Assembly (NCBI RefSeq): GCF_014764505.1 | Contig: NZ_JACXWX010000005.1 | Span: 248,001-312,000 of the forward strand | Length of the DNA stretch: 64,000 nt | Origin: Phormidium tenue FACHB-886 | GTDB taxonomy: Bacteria > Cyanobacteriota > Cyanobacteriia > Elainellales > Elainellaceae | Reading direction: 5' to 3' | Shown: piece after piece, positions 14,288 to 23,014 of the stretch | Position numbering within the stretch: the first letter of the stretch is position 1 | How the letters are laid out: every line of letters starts with the position of its first letter | Notes under the pieces: model-generated | What the model saw: the letters and a program-made list of their open reading frames with translations, nothing else | Told to the model about the DNA's origin: nothing | Databases searched by the model: none | Position numbers and translations under genes: made by a program

Positions 14288-15735
14288 ATCGCAGGCAGGA
14301 ATTGATTGATGAACTGGAACTCCAGTTTGAGTTGAATCAGCCTGAGGAAGACGATTGCCCTCAGCCTCTAAGCTTTCGTGAATTTGTCGATCGCGTCTAT
14401 CCCAAGTACAAGTGGTATCATCACTGCGCTGTGCTGGCGAACGTACTGCAAGAGGTGGCAGACGGTAAGCGTAAGCGAGTCATGGTATTCATGCCGCCCA
14501 GAGCTGGGAAGTCGCAGCTCACCTCTAAGTTGTTTCCAGGCTATATGCTCTATCGCTACCCTGAGAAATGGGTGGGTTTATGCTCCTATGCAGCTGAGCT
14601 TGCCTATACTCTCAGCCGTGCCAGTCGGGATGCCTATCGGGAGATCGGCGGGCAGTTCAAAGATGATGCCAATGCCGTCAAGAACTGGGAGACGCTAGCA
14701 GGCGGCGGCTGTTGGGCAGCAGGTGTGGGCGGTGCAATTACGGGCAAAGGCTTTGGCTCAGTTGCGATCATCGATGACCCCTTGAAAAACGCAGAGGAAT
14801 CGCTGAGCGATCGCATCAAAGAAAAGCAGCGAGAATGGTACGGCTCCACGTTCTACACCCGAGCTGAACCAGAGGCAGCGATCGTGGTGGTGCAAACCCG
14901 ATGGGCAGAAGACGATCTCTCTGGCTGGCTGCTCTCACAAGAGTCAGAAGATGAGCCGGAGCACTGGCATGTGGTCAACTTTGAATCAATCAAAGAAGAA
15001 ACACCGCCGAAGTTTCCAGCCACCTGCACCGTTGAGCCAGACTGGCGATCGCCTGGTGAGGCACTCAACCCAGAGCGGTTTGATGTCAGTAAGCTCAACC
15101 GATTTAAGAAGCGGCTAGGCTCCTATTTCTTCAATGCGCTCTATCAGCAGCGACCTTCACCGCTAGAGGGCGAGCATTTCAAGCGCAACTGGTGGCAGTT
15201 TTACAGGCAGCCTCCAGCTCAGTTCGATCAGCTCATTCAATCCTGGGACTGTGCGTTTAAAGAAACCAAGTCCTCAGACTTTGTAGTGGGGCAAGTTTGG
15301 GGCAAAAAAGACGGCTACTTCTACCTGCTGCACCAAGTGCGCGATCGCATGGATATTAATGCAACACTGACCGCCATTCGCGCCCTATCTGCGAAGTATC
15401 CTAATGCCAACGCCAAACTAGTCGAGGATAAAGCCAACGGTTCAGCTGTGATCGACTTGCTCAAGCGTGAGATTCCAGGTTTAATTGCTGTGCAGCCAGA
15501 GGGCGGCAAATTGGTTAGAGCCGTGGCGATCGCGCCATTTGTGCAAGCGGGGAATGTGTTCTTGCCTGACCCATCGATCGCAGCTTGGGTAGGGCACTAT
15601 CTAGAAGAGTTTGCCACGTTCCCCAACGGCAAAAATGATGACCAGGTAGATAGTACCTCGCAGGCATTGAACTGGCTGCAATCGAATCAGGCGGGCTTCT
15701 GGGGAGTCACCGATGACGGTGGCTGGAGTTATTAA
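14269..15735 (+). CDS. terL: Terminase large subunit, 488 aa
   Basis: DNA-packaging motor and nuclease. The ATPase domain has Walker A P76-P-R-A-G-K81-S82 and Walker B VAIID169-D170. The C-terminal RNase-H-like nuclease has an aspartate after QSW (SWDCAFK), a central VEDKANG and the terminal NDDQVDSTSQAL motif, typical of Terminase_6-type C-termini. It starts at a GTG within terS. Its last 29 bp overlap a minus-strand gene, where the inverted capsid block begins. Confidence 0.92.
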   Translation: MATKRVDRRQELIDELELQFELNQPEEDDCPQPLSFREFVDRVYPKYKWYHHCAVLANVLQEVADGKRKRVMVFMPPRAGKSQLTSKLFPGYMLYRYPEKWVGLCSYAAELAYTLSRASRDAYREIGGQFKDDANAVKNWETLAGGGCWAAGVGGAITGKGFGSVAIIDDPLKNAEESLSDRIKEKQREWYGSTFYTRAEPEAAIVVVQTRWAEDDLSGWLLSQESEDEPEHWHVVNFESIKEETPPKFPATCTVEPDWRSPGEALNPERFDVSKLNRFKKRLGSYFFNALYQQRPSPLEGEHFKRNWWQFYRQPPAQFDQLIQSWDCAFKETKSSDFVVGQVWGKKDGYFYLLHQVRDRMDINATLTAIRALSAKYPNANAKLVEDKANGSAVIDLLKREIPGLIAVQPEGGKLVRAVAIAPFVQAGNVFLPDPSIAAWVGHYLEEFATFPNGKNDDQVDSTSQALNWLQSNQAGFWGVTDDGGWSY

Positions 15736-16639
15736 CAAGCGCCAGAGCGATCGCGTGCCCTGCCTCAGCGTCCTCCCAAGTCGTGTATTTCACACAGTAT
15801 GGGTCATACTCACCGCCATTGATAATCGTCTCAAATAGCAGCGGTGGGCGTCCTTCTCCAAACCGGAAATTCAGTCCTAAGAAAACTGTAGATATTTTTA
15901 CCTTTTCAACTTCATCCCAAGCAACAATGCAATCGGCTGCTTCATACCATTGCGCCCACTCCAGATGAGAATGATCGTCATAAGGAATTGGGGTTTTGCC
16001 GTCTAGAATCCAGTGCTTGACATACTCATCGAGTGGATACTCTTCCTTGTCTGGGCACACCTCTTCTTTCACGCCATAGGGATGCATCGCACAAATTAGC
16101 TTGTTGCCGTCATAAACCTCGCCGTTATAGTGCTTGCAGTTGGCGCAGTCGCGATCGTTTGGAGCAGTAGAGCTACTCGGCAGGAGACGATGTTCGGCTT
16201 CAATTCGGTCCAAGCTATGACGTAGTCTGTCGATCTCTTCCGGGTCAACTCTAGGCGTCAATACAAGATTATTTGAGCGCTGTGGCTCCTTTGCTAAAAA
16301 CCTGATCGGTTCACCAGTGTCCATCCACTCGATTGGCACACAGATTGCATATTCATGCATTATCAGATCGTCTGGAGGGTGAGTGATTGCCCAGTGCATG
16401 ACATTCCCAATCAGTTGGATATCGTCCACCATCAGCCGATCGCCACTCACAATCCGAAACCTGTCCATGTCGCTAATTAAATACAGGCGAATGAACACCA
16501 GAATCGTCTCAGTGGGATGCTCGCTACTGCGGGGTCTATATCTCCAAGTTCTGACTGGGAACCGTGCCCGTCGCAGGCTAGAATCGATCAGCGCTTGACC
16601 ATTTTGAATTGTCCAGACTTGGTGAGTTTTGTGGCTCAT
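15707..16639 (-). CDS. Conserved phage hypothetical protein, 310 aa
   Basis: The C-terminal ~100 residues show a pattern I know from many phage hypotheticals: STVFLGL..RFG.GRPPLLFET followed by a GGEYD block and TWEDAEAGHAIAL. A putative Cys cluster (C-A-N-C near residue 170, a Cys about 15 residues on, and one more) suggests zinc binding. It is the last gene of the minus-strand head block and overlaps the end of terL. Function unknown. Confidence 0.65.
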   Translation of the reverse strand: MSHKTHQVWTIQNGQALIDSSLRRARFPVRTWRYRPRSSEHPTETILVFIRLYLISDMDRFRIVSGDRLMVDDIQLIGNVMHWAITHPPDDLIMHEYAICVPIEWMDTGEPIRFLAKEPQRSNNLVLTPRVDPEEIDRLRHSLDRIEAEHRLLPSSSTAPNDRDCANCKHYNGEVYDGNKLICAMHPYGVKEEVCPDKEEYPLDEYVKHWILDGKTPIPYDDHSHLEWAQWYEAADCIVAWDEVEKVKISTVFLGLNFRFGEGRPPLLFETIINGGEYDPYCVKYTTWEDAEAGHAIALALVNNSSHRHR

Positions 16640-16649
16640 GTTTGCTCAA

Positions 16650-17057
16650 CTAACCGCTGACTCGATACACTTCCGGCGCATAGATCATAAACCGACACTG
16701 CTCCAGCTTCAGATCGTCCGGTGGCATGTAAACAGGCTGACGGCTCAGCACAAATGTTGCTTCGATCTTAGCCTTGGCGATCGCCAGCTTAGCATCATTG
16801 CCAAAGTTAACCAGTTTCACTTCCCAAGACTGATCGGCAAACGTTTGCCGATTGAACAATGGGATGGCATCGCCAATCTTGACCGTGCCGATCGTGCATC
16901 TCAGTCCAGTAGTTTTGAGATTCAGCGGCACACTATGGCCCCGCCAGATCGCAGGCTTACCGTTGCCAAATGTGCCTAGCTCCGTACCGATCGCCTGCAG
17001 GATTCTGGCTTCAAGTGCGGCAAGTTGAGCATTGATATCGGGAAGGTTAATCGCCAT
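16650..17057 (-). CDS. Putative head-tail connector/tail completion protein, 135 aa
   Basis: No family is recognised with certainty. Position just after the gp10-like neck gene, the overlapping TAATG start and its size are what is expected of a tail terminator or connector. The sequence is mixed alpha/beta with a strand-rich second half. The functional call rests on synteny only. Confidence 0.5.
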   Translation of the reverse strand: MAINLPDINAQLAALEARILQAIGTELGTFGNGKPAIWRGHSVPLNLKTTGLRCTIGTVKIGDAIPLFNRQTFADQSWEVKLVNFGNDAKLAIAKAKIEATFVLSRQPVYMPPDDLKLEQCRFMIYAPEVYRVSG

Positions 17058-17452
17058 TACTCTACTTGTAAATCTTGTGATTCTGCCAGTTTGCCGCTGT
17101 CTACAATCGAGCGGGGTGAGCCAGCAGTAGTGCCATTCGATCGCTTGGTCGGTCTATCCCACGCCCAGCGCTCATCGCGAATCATAAATTCAAACTGCCC
17201 TGCAAGGTAATGAGCCGTGTCGTCGAACGCTTCGCCAATATCGCCTGTGCGCTGGTAGTTCTCCTGCATCGCTTCTGCTAAATCGGTTTCTTCGATCGCT
17301 GCCTCTGTCCAGGGGCGGGCGGGTGTTTCAGTGCCATCAGCGCGTGCCACGCCTCCTTCATGCGCGACGGCGGCATAGTCCACTTCAGCGTTACCCCAAG
17401 TATATGTAGCCTTCGTCTTGCTAATCTTTGGTGGGTTCCAGCTCAGTTCCAT
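17057..17452 (-). CDS. HK97-gp10-like neck protein, 131 aa
   Basis: The central RPWTEAAIEETDLAEAM helix and the C-terminal SPRSIVDSGKLAESQ strand are features of gp10-type head-tail joining proteins, which link the portal/connector to the tail. The ATG at 17452 is preferred over 17473, which overlaps the zinc-ribbon gene more heavily. It lies in the minus-strand head block between the zinc-ribbon protein and a connector-like protein. Confidence 0.65.
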   Translation of the reverse strand: MELSWNPPKISKTKATYTWGNAEVDYAAVAHEGGVARADGTETPARPWTEAAIEETDLAEAMQENYQRTGDIGEAFDDTAHYLAGQFEFMIRDERWAWDRPTKRSNGTTAGSPRSIVDSGKLAESQDLQVE

Positions 17453-17456
17453 GCTC

Positions 17457-17798
17457 TTACTCCGGCTTCTCAACAGACAAAATTACACGCAGCTGACAGT
17501 CTTCCGGCTTCACCACAGAGCAGCCGCTAGCGGTGACCATCGCTAATGCTTCAGCCAGCAGACCTGCCAGATACAGGCGATCGCACTGCTTTGAAACCTT
17601 GAGGTAAGTGGCATTGCCAAACCGGCTGATCACAAGATGCAGCGGTGGATTGAGCAGTTCTTTCATATCGGCGATCGCTGTGTAGCCATGGCAGTCAGGA
17701 CATTCCAGTGATTCTGCTTCCTCTGGGCAAACCGCTGCCCATCGATGATTGCAGTGCTGGCAGATCGCATGCTCTGCCCTCCATTGCCCTTCGTTCAT
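17457..17798 (-). CDS. Zinc-ribbon phage protein, 113 aa
   Basis: C13-Q-H-C16 and C33-P-D-C36 form an N-terminal zinc ribbon. The C-terminal ~65 residues are alpha/beta without a known domain. Located between the 63-aa head gene and the neck gene. Possibly a head accessory or DNA-end binding protein; the role is unknown. Confidence 0.6.
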   Translation of the reverse strand: MNEGQWRAEHAICQHCNHRWAAVCPEEAESLECPDCHGYTAIADMKELLNPPLHLVISRFGNATYLKVSKQCDRLYLAGLLAEALAMVTASGCSVVKPEDCQLRVILSVEKPE

Positions 17799-17843
17799 AT
17801 AACTCCTAAAGTGAAAAGCCCCGGAGTGATCCGAGGCTTGAGT

Positions 17844-18035
17844 TTACTCTGCACCAGCCTTGCGGCGTTTAGGTTTGTCGGGTTCGACGGGTTCAGCTTG
17901 CGCTTCTGTCGGTTCAGTATCAACAGGAGCCTCCTTCGACCAGCCTTGTGCTGCCCATGCGGGGAAATCAACCCCGTGGACTTTGCGGGGCATTTCGCCT
18001 GCTTTGTAGATCCAGAAAGGGTCGATCTGTCGCAT
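17844..18035 (-). CDS. Small head-module protein, 63 aa
   Basis: The start at 18035 follows the upstream stop by two bases. The N-terminal half (MRQIDPFWIYKAGEMP) is ordered-looking; the C-terminal half is Glu/Pro/Lys-rich and probably disordered. The longer frame upstream overlaps the decoration-protein gene and is rejected. Function unknown. Confidence 0.55.
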   Translation of the reverse strand: MRQIDPFWIYKAGEMPRKVHGVDFPAWAAQGWSKEAPVDTEPTEAQAEPVEPDKPKRRKAGAE

Positions 18036-18036
18036 A

Positions 18037-18450
18037 TCAGTGCCCCTCAACGCAGAGGAACGCGCCATAAGTAAGGTTGCCGGGTGCACCAGTTTTTGTG
18101 GCAACTGCCCGTAGGTAAAGCGCTCCAGGTACGATATCTTCGACATACAAGCCAGAGAGAGGCAGATCGATCTGAGCTTTTGCACCGGTTGTGTCGTAGC
18201 TTTGCACTCGCTTCCAGGTTGCATTATCGACACTAGCTTCGATCGTCACTGTCCAGAAGGCAGTTCCAGCTGTATAGCCCGTGTGAGCAGCTATATCGAC
18301 GATCGCCTTGAAGGACATGTGCTTGGCAGACTTGAAAGCGATCGCTGCTTCAGCAGCCGTAGCAGCAACAGCAGGGGCGGCAAAGTTGCGTAGCTCCAGC
18401 GCTTTATCAAAGACACTAGCGCGGCGATCGCCAATTGTTGAGCGTGGCAT
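18037..18450 (-). CDS. Putative capsid decoration protein, 137 aa
   Basis: Lies directly downstream of the major capsid gene. The sequence is mostly beta with a pattern (SVDNATWKRVQSYDTTG...YLRAVATKTGAPG) resembling jelly-roll or Ig-like surface proteins, and a flexible Ala-rich stretch near residues 24-40. A head decoration or stabilising role is inferred from fold pattern and position. Confidence 0.5.
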   Translation of the reverse strand: MPRSTIGDRRASVFDKALELRNFAAPAVAATAAEAAIAFKSAKHMSFKAIVDIAAHTGYTAGTAFWTVTIEASVDNATWKRVQSYDTTGAKAQIDLPLSGLYVEDIVPGALYLRAVATKTGAPGNLTYGAFLCVEGH

Positions 18451-18482
18451 AGTATTTATCTCCTAAAGTTTCAATGGGTGAA

Positions 18483-19415
18483 CTATGCGGCGATCGGCGC
18501 GTCTGTAATGCCGCGCAGCCGTGCTCCTGCCCGACCGTGCATGATGGCGATCGAGCTGTACCAGTCCACGCGGGTGCGGAACACTGGCTTGGTTTCCAGT
18601 TCGCCCAGATCACGCACACTGATGCCCTGTGAGTCGCCGATCGCGTTCTGAATACCGCTGAGCATGTTATCGCCGAGACTGACGCAGTAGATACTGGTGC
18701 AGTTCGTGTTGGAGTTATCGGGCGCTGCTTCGGTAAACGGCATGATGTCTTGGTCCTGGTTGTCCTGATCGACTACCAGAATTCGCAGGTCGTTGTAGAT
18801 CGAGATCGGTTTACCAAATTCGTTCTTTTCAGTGGTCATGAACCCGGTGACGTTCGTATTGCGAGCGGCTTGGGTAAAGCGACGCCGCATGGCTTTGCTC
18901 ATGATCAAGTGGGTGGGGTTCATCACCTGGTCGATCAACTCGTCCAACTTATTGAGCGAGAGTGCGCCGCCGGCGATCGCGTTTGTCAGTAGCTGGGAGC
19001 CTGTAATCCGCACCTGCAGACCGTCAAATACACGCGGGTTGGTGCTGCTATCGCCTTTGATAAAGTTGCGCGTCCAAGCGTGAGCCAAAGATTTAAGCTT
19101 CATCAGTTCCTGAGAAGAGCGGACGGCTTCGCCTTGAGTGTCGATGATGTAGCGATCGACATCGAGATCGCCGCCAGCAATCTTGCACACTTCCACTTGC
19201 GGGTTGATGATGCCAGTTGATTCGTCGTAGCCTTCATTGACACCACGGAAACCGATTCCCGGCAGCGAGTCTTCACGGTTGTAAGGCAGTGCACCGCCTT
19301 GGACGTTACGGAATGGCAGAACTTCTAAAACTTCGGAAGAGGCGGCGTATTCTTCGATATAGACCGCCTCTTGCGGGTCTGCTTGTTTAGCAGCTTCTAA
19401 GAGCGTTAATGGCAT
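18483..19415 (-). CDS. Major capsid protein (HK97 fold), 310 aa
   Basis: The pattern fits a HK97-type coat protein: an N-terminal helix, the LPYNRED strand and loop, long E-loop-like segment, a TNPTHLIMSKAMRRRF spine-helix region (predicted) and C-terminal strands ending in the SIAIMHGRAGARLRGI pattern common to phage coats. It follows the scaffold gene on the minus strand, as expected. No protease gene is next to it, so capsid maturation may rely on scaffold exit alone. Confidence 0.8.
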   Translation of the reverse strand: MPLTLLEAAKQADPQEAVYIEEYAASSEVLEVLPFRNVQGGALPYNREDSLPGIGFRGVNEGYDESTGIINPQVEVCKIAGGDLDVDRYIIDTQGEAVRSSQELMKLKSLAHAWTRNFIKGDSSTNPRVFDGLQVRITGSQLLTNAIAGGALSLNKLDELIDQVMNPTHLIMSKAMRRRFTQAARNTNVTGFMTTEKNEFGKPISIYNDLRILVVDQDNQDQDIMPFTEAAPDNSNTNCTSIYCVSLGDNMLSGIQNAIGDSQGISVRDLGELETKPVFRTRVDWYSSIAIMHGRAGARLRGITDAPIAA

Positions 19416-19510
19416 GTTGTTGTCCTGAAAGCTTGGATTAGGTGAGTGGCGTCTCGCCTGAGTTGGGCTTCAGGGCATCTCGCCTCGAAGCTGTTCTGAT
19501 GCAGGATTCC

Positions 19511-20275
19511 CTATCTTCTGACCTGCTGCTGCCGCAATGCGGTAAGGCGATCGGCTCTAGGCAGATTGCTCAGGTCTTGTCCGCTGGGCAGAGCTGTTTG
19601 GGTGGGGTTCATGCCGCTGCCACGTCCAGGCTGCTGGCGATCGAAGCAGTGACCAAGAACGGGATGAGCCACCAAAGCAGCAAAATATTCAGCAGGTGTC
19701 ATCGGCTTAGATGCATCCTTTTTGCTATACAGGCGAGCACCGTTGGCATCGACCACTTCTAGCTGCCCAGCATCGTTGAGCTTCAGCGCCTTGCCCGTGT
19801 TGTTGAACAAGACATCAAAAAACGAAATGCCATCTTCGCCTGCACCAGCTCTGCCACCTGCTGCCTGGTACGCCTTCTCTGCTTGAGTGCGGGTGAGTAG
19901 ATTTGTGTACTTGCCCTGCCACTCCTGTGCCTTCTGTTGCTCAGCGCCGATCTGCTGCTGGTAGTTCGTTTCAAGGTTCTGCTTGAGTTCGGCTTCCTTC
20001 TGGTTCCACTTCTCAGCTTCAGCCTGCAATGCCTCGAACTGTTTGTACTTTTCAGGATCGATTCCCTTCACCGATTCCTGGAGCTGCCTGAGCTGGCGAT
20101 CGAAGTCTTTTGATTGTTTCTCAAAGGTGCTGGCGCGTTCCCGTTCCTTCTGAAGGGCGCTCTTGAGCCCATCAATGTTGCCTTCAGCGGGTGGTGTGGT
20201 GGTTCCAGTACCGCCGCTCTCCGGTGCTCCATCGCCTGTTACTTCGTTGTATAGCCTGTGGAATTTGAATTTCAT
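19511..20275 (-). CDS. Scaffolding protein, 254 aa
   Basis: Long charged coiled coil from about residue 35 to 140 with a Gly/Pro-rich N-terminus and a helical C-terminus, immediately upstream of the capsid gene. This is the layout of GP20-type scaffolds that shape the procapsid. It is the first gene of the minus-strand block; its promoter must lie in the 20276-20387 gap that also holds palindrome copy 3. Confidence 0.75.
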   Translation of the reverse strand: MKFKFHRLYNEVTGDGAPESGGTGTTTPPAEGNIDGLKSALQKERERASTFEKQSKDFDRQLRQLQESVKGIDPEKYKQFEALQAEAEKWNQKEAELKQNLETNYQQQIGAEQQKAQEWQGKYTNLLTRTQAEKAYQAAGGRAGAGEDGISFFDVLFNNTGKALKLNDAGQLEVVDANGARLYSKKDASKPMTPAEYFAALVAHPVLGHCFDRQQPGRGSGMNPTQTALPSGQDLSNLPRADRLTALRQQQVRR

Positions 20276-20317
20276 GGGTGTCCGATCGGCATCTCGCCTA
20301 TCAACGTCGCTTCAGGA

Positions 20318-20360
20318 TTCCTATGCAAAACCGAAACGGTTTCGGATTTAGCATAGGAAC
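20318..20360. repeat. Phage palindrome copy 3 in a cruciform
   Basis: CCGAAACGGTTTCGG (20331-20345), with flanks TTCCTATGC and GCATAGGAA that pair over the core, gives a 43-bp near-perfect inverted repeat. It lies in the gap between the divergent scaffold and portal genes, so it may also be an operator for both. Confidence 0.75.
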
Positions 20361-20387
20361 TTTAGCAGCGTTGCAACCCGCGCCGCT

Positions 20388-21857
20388 ATGCCCACGCCGC
20401 CCACCAACGATAAGACGCTACCCTCGTTTGTCAAACCCGCGCTGTTAGATGTCTTAGACGATCTGCAGCTCGTTTGGGACGTGTGGCATTCGCTCAAGGG
20501 CTGTAAGGCAGAGTATTTACCCCAAGAGGAGCGCGAACCGCCCAAAGCTTACACCAATCGCCTCAAGCGAACCAGATTCGACAATCGCTATACACCTGCG
20601 ATTAAAGGCTATGCAGGACTGCTCACCCAGTTCGCACTACTGGAGGATACTGCAGAGACGATCGCCTCCAATATCGAGAACATCGACCAGCAGGGCAATA
20701 GTCTCAAGGCGTTTCTGCTGCAGGCAGATGAGATGGTACTGCGAGATGGCGGCTGCGGAATTTTGGTAGAGTTCCCAATCGACCCCACAGACGAGACCGG
20801 AGAACCGCTGATCCAAAGCGCGGCAGATGAGCAAGAATTTGGGCTGCGTCCCTATGTGGTGCTGATCGATCGCCGCAATATCTTGAATTGGGATGTGAGT
20901 TATATCCAGGGCATTCCCGTGATTAATCGCGTCACGATCGCTGAGACGGTAGAAGTGCCTGATGGTGAATTTGGTTGCACAATGCGAACGCGCTATCGAG
21001 TGCTACGACCCGGTAGCTATCAAGTGTGGGAGCTGCAGCTGGTGCAGGGGCAGTGGATTAAGTATCTAGTAGACGAAGGGGTAACGAACCTCGATCGGGT
21101 GCCACTGATTTGGTATTCACTCAGCAAGGGTGAGCTGTTCAAAGGTTCTCTGCCCTTTCAGGACGTAGCTGAGCTGAACATCGAGCACTTCCAGAAGCGA
21201 TCGGAAAACAATGAGGTACTGCGGAAATGCAACCTGCCTGTGCCCGTGCGGAAGGGCTACCAGCGATCGCCAGAAGAGATAAAGAGCGGGGCAAAGCTGA
21301 CGATCGGACCTAACTCGCTGGTTGATGTGCCGGTGGATGGTGACTTTTATTTTGCTGAACCCACAGGGAACGCGATCGCCTCTACTCAGGCCAATATCAC
21401 AGCACTGGAAGAGGCGATCGACCGGTTGAGCTTAGCTTTCCTGACAGGAGGTGAAGCACAGAAGACGGCAACTGAAGTGATCATCGACTCTGCCCAGTGC
21501 CAAAGCTCATTGCAGAGCATGGCTGAGCGCAAAGCGAGCGCTGTGCAGCAGGTGTTTGAGTTCTGGACGCAGTACACGGGAGAGGAGGCGATCGGCGGTA
21601 TTGCCGTTGATGCCAAGGTGCTGAAGCTGCCTTCTTCGGCTCAAGATGTGCAGGTGATTCTAGATGCGATGGGCTTGAAGATTTCCAACAAGCTGGGCTT
21701 GCAGATGCTGTTAGAGCGGGGCTGGCTACCAGAGGAAACCGATTTAGAAGAAGAGCTGCAACTGATTGAAGAGGTGCAGCCTGCTCTTGCCACTGTTGAC
21801 AACAAACCTCTAGCATCCGGCAACCAAATCGATGAGGAAGCCGCCAATGCAGCCTGA
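20388..21857 (+). CDS. Portal protein (DUF4055-type), 489 aa
   Basis: The N-terminal block with the YTNRLKRTRFDNRYTPAIKGYAGLLTQF segment is characteristic of the DUF4055 portal family. The centre has the beta-rich wing, and the C-terminus is acidic. It forms the dodecameric vertex for DNA entry and tail attachment. On the plus strand, it is separated from terL by the inverted capsid block. Its end overlaps a small gene at 21847. Confidence 0.85.
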   Translation: MPTPPTNDKTLPSFVKPALLDVLDDLQLVWDVWHSLKGCKAEYLPQEEREPPKAYTNRLKRTRFDNRYTPAIKGYAGLLTQFALLEDTAETIASNIENIDQQGNSLKAFLLQADEMVLRDGGCGILVEFPIDPTDETGEPLIQSAADEQEFGLRPYVVLIDRRNILNWDVSYIQGIPVINRVTIAETVEVPDGEFGCTMRTRYRVLRPGSYQVWELQLVQGQWIKYLVDEGVTNLDRVPLIWYSLSKGELFKGSLPFQDVAELNIEHFQKRSENNEVLRKCNLPVPVRKGYQRSPEEIKSGAKLTIGPNSLVDVPVDGDFYFAEPTGNAIASTQANITALEEAIDRLSLAFLTGGEAQKTATEVIIDSAQCQSSLQSMAERKASAVQQVFEFWTQYTGEEAIGGIAVDAKVLKLPSSAQDVQVILDAMGLKISNKLGLQMLLERGWLPEETDLEEELQLIEEVQPALATVDNKPLASGNQIDEEAANAA

Positions 21858-22014
21858 CCAACCCTTCACGCCGATCGGCTCTCCTTTACCGCGTGAGGTT
21901 CTGCTGAAGCAGGCTGAGTTCACACAGGCGGAGCTAAATAGGGCGATCGCCACGGCTCACCCCAGCCTTAAGCCTTACCTGGAGGCGAAGCCCGATGCCA
22001 ACCTACGACGCTAG
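21847..22014 (+). CDS. Small phage protein, 55 aa
   Basis: The ATG at 21847 overlaps the portal stop by 11 bases. The protein is helical with a Pro-rich start and has no recognised domain. It overlaps the MuF-like gene by 20 bp. It is probably a real coupled gene, given the continuous operon. Confidence 0.5.
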   Translation: MQPDQPFTPIGSPLPREVLLKQAEFTQAELNRAIATAHPSLKPYLEAKPDANLRR

Positions 22015-22621
22015 AGCAGGGCAGTATCGAGGTGAGAATGGGCGTTTTGTGCCACGTTTGGAGATCATGCGGCTGCTCGATCAGGAAGCAGTGCGAACTC
22101 AGACTCAACTGAGGGGACATACGCGCCTGCTCATCGGCGGCAAACTCGATCTGGCTGAATGGGAAAGCCGCACTGCTGCTACTTTGAAGGCGGCTCACCT
22201 CCGTATCGCATCACTTGCGGCAGGTGGTAAAGGTAATTTGAGCCCAAAACACTATGGGGCGATCGGCTACCAGCTGCGAGGACAGTACGAATACCTCGAT
22301 AAGTTTGCCAACGACCTTGCAGCAGGTAAGCTCACGCCCAACCAAGCGCTGAGGCGATCGGCTCAGTATGGGCAGTCAATTAGAAAAACGTTTCACCGGG
22401 CAGAGCAGATCACTCGAGGCAGCGAGGGCTTCAGCGAGGCTAAGCGCAGTCTAGACCCACAAGCGAAACACTGTGCAAGTTGCTTGGCGCATTCCACACG
22501 TGGCAGGTGGAAGCCGATCGCTGAGGTTGTGTTGCCTGGTGCTGCCTGTGCGTGCGGGCAGTTCTGCCGCTGCTCAATCGTCTATCGATACCGTCGGGAA
22601 TCTTCAAAGCAAGCGAGCTAA
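21995..22621 (+). CDS. MuF-like minor head protein, 208 aa
   Basis: An N-terminal helical region is followed by a C-terminal Cys/His-rich end with HCASCLAHSTRGRW and CACGQFCRCSI, as in phage minor head proteins of the Mu gpF/SPP1 gp7 type. These enter the procapsid near the portal. The gene follows the portal, which is the normal place. Confidence 0.75.
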   Translation: MPTYDARAGQYRGENGRFVPRLEIMRLLDQEAVRTQTQLRGHTRLLIGGKLDLAEWESRTAATLKAAHLRIASLAAGGKGNLSPKHYGAIGYQLRGQYEYLDKFANDLAAGKLTPNQALRRSAQYGQSIRKTFHRAEQITRGSEGFSEAKRSLDPQAKHCASCLAHSTRGRWKPIAEVVLPGAACACGQFCRCSIVYRYRRESSKQAS

Positions 22622-22627
22622 ACTCTT

Positions 22628-23014
22628 ATGCCCTGGAACATCACTCCCCCGTCAGACTTTGAACGCATCCGCCGTATCTGCGGCATCCCAGTCAATAACT
22701 TGTGGCTGGATAACCTTCGCATTGCGATGGCATCGGTTGAGAAGCAGGCTCCAGAAGCTGTGGCAACCATTCAGGCACTGCTGACCCAATACGACCAGGT
22801 GAAAGCGCAGCGGCTCACCCAAGCCAAATCGAAAGAGGCGGGCTTGACCTACAAAAAAGTAGATGTACTCGAATGGGAGTGGGGCGATCGCGGCAACACT
22901 ACCGATTCACTGAGCCAGCTAGAGAGCGAGATTAAGCAAGAGATCGCGCTGACATTGGGCATGGATATGCCGGGAGGCGGTGGGTCAGGTTCAACCCTAT
23001 TGGAGCGGAGCTGA
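22628..23014 (+). CDS. Hypothetical phage head/tail protein, 128 aa
   Basis: Soluble helical protein with a Gly/Ser-rich end, located between the MuF-like gene and a tail protein. Size and place suggest a head-tail adaptor, but no family is recognised. The stop and next start share one base at 23014. Confidence 0.55.
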   Translation: MPWNITPPSDFERIRRICGIPVNNLWLDNLRIAMASVEKQAPEAVATIQALLTQYDQVKAQRLTQAKSKEAGLTYKKVDVLEWEWGDRGNTTDSLSQLESEIKQEIALTLGMDMPGGGGSGSTLLERS

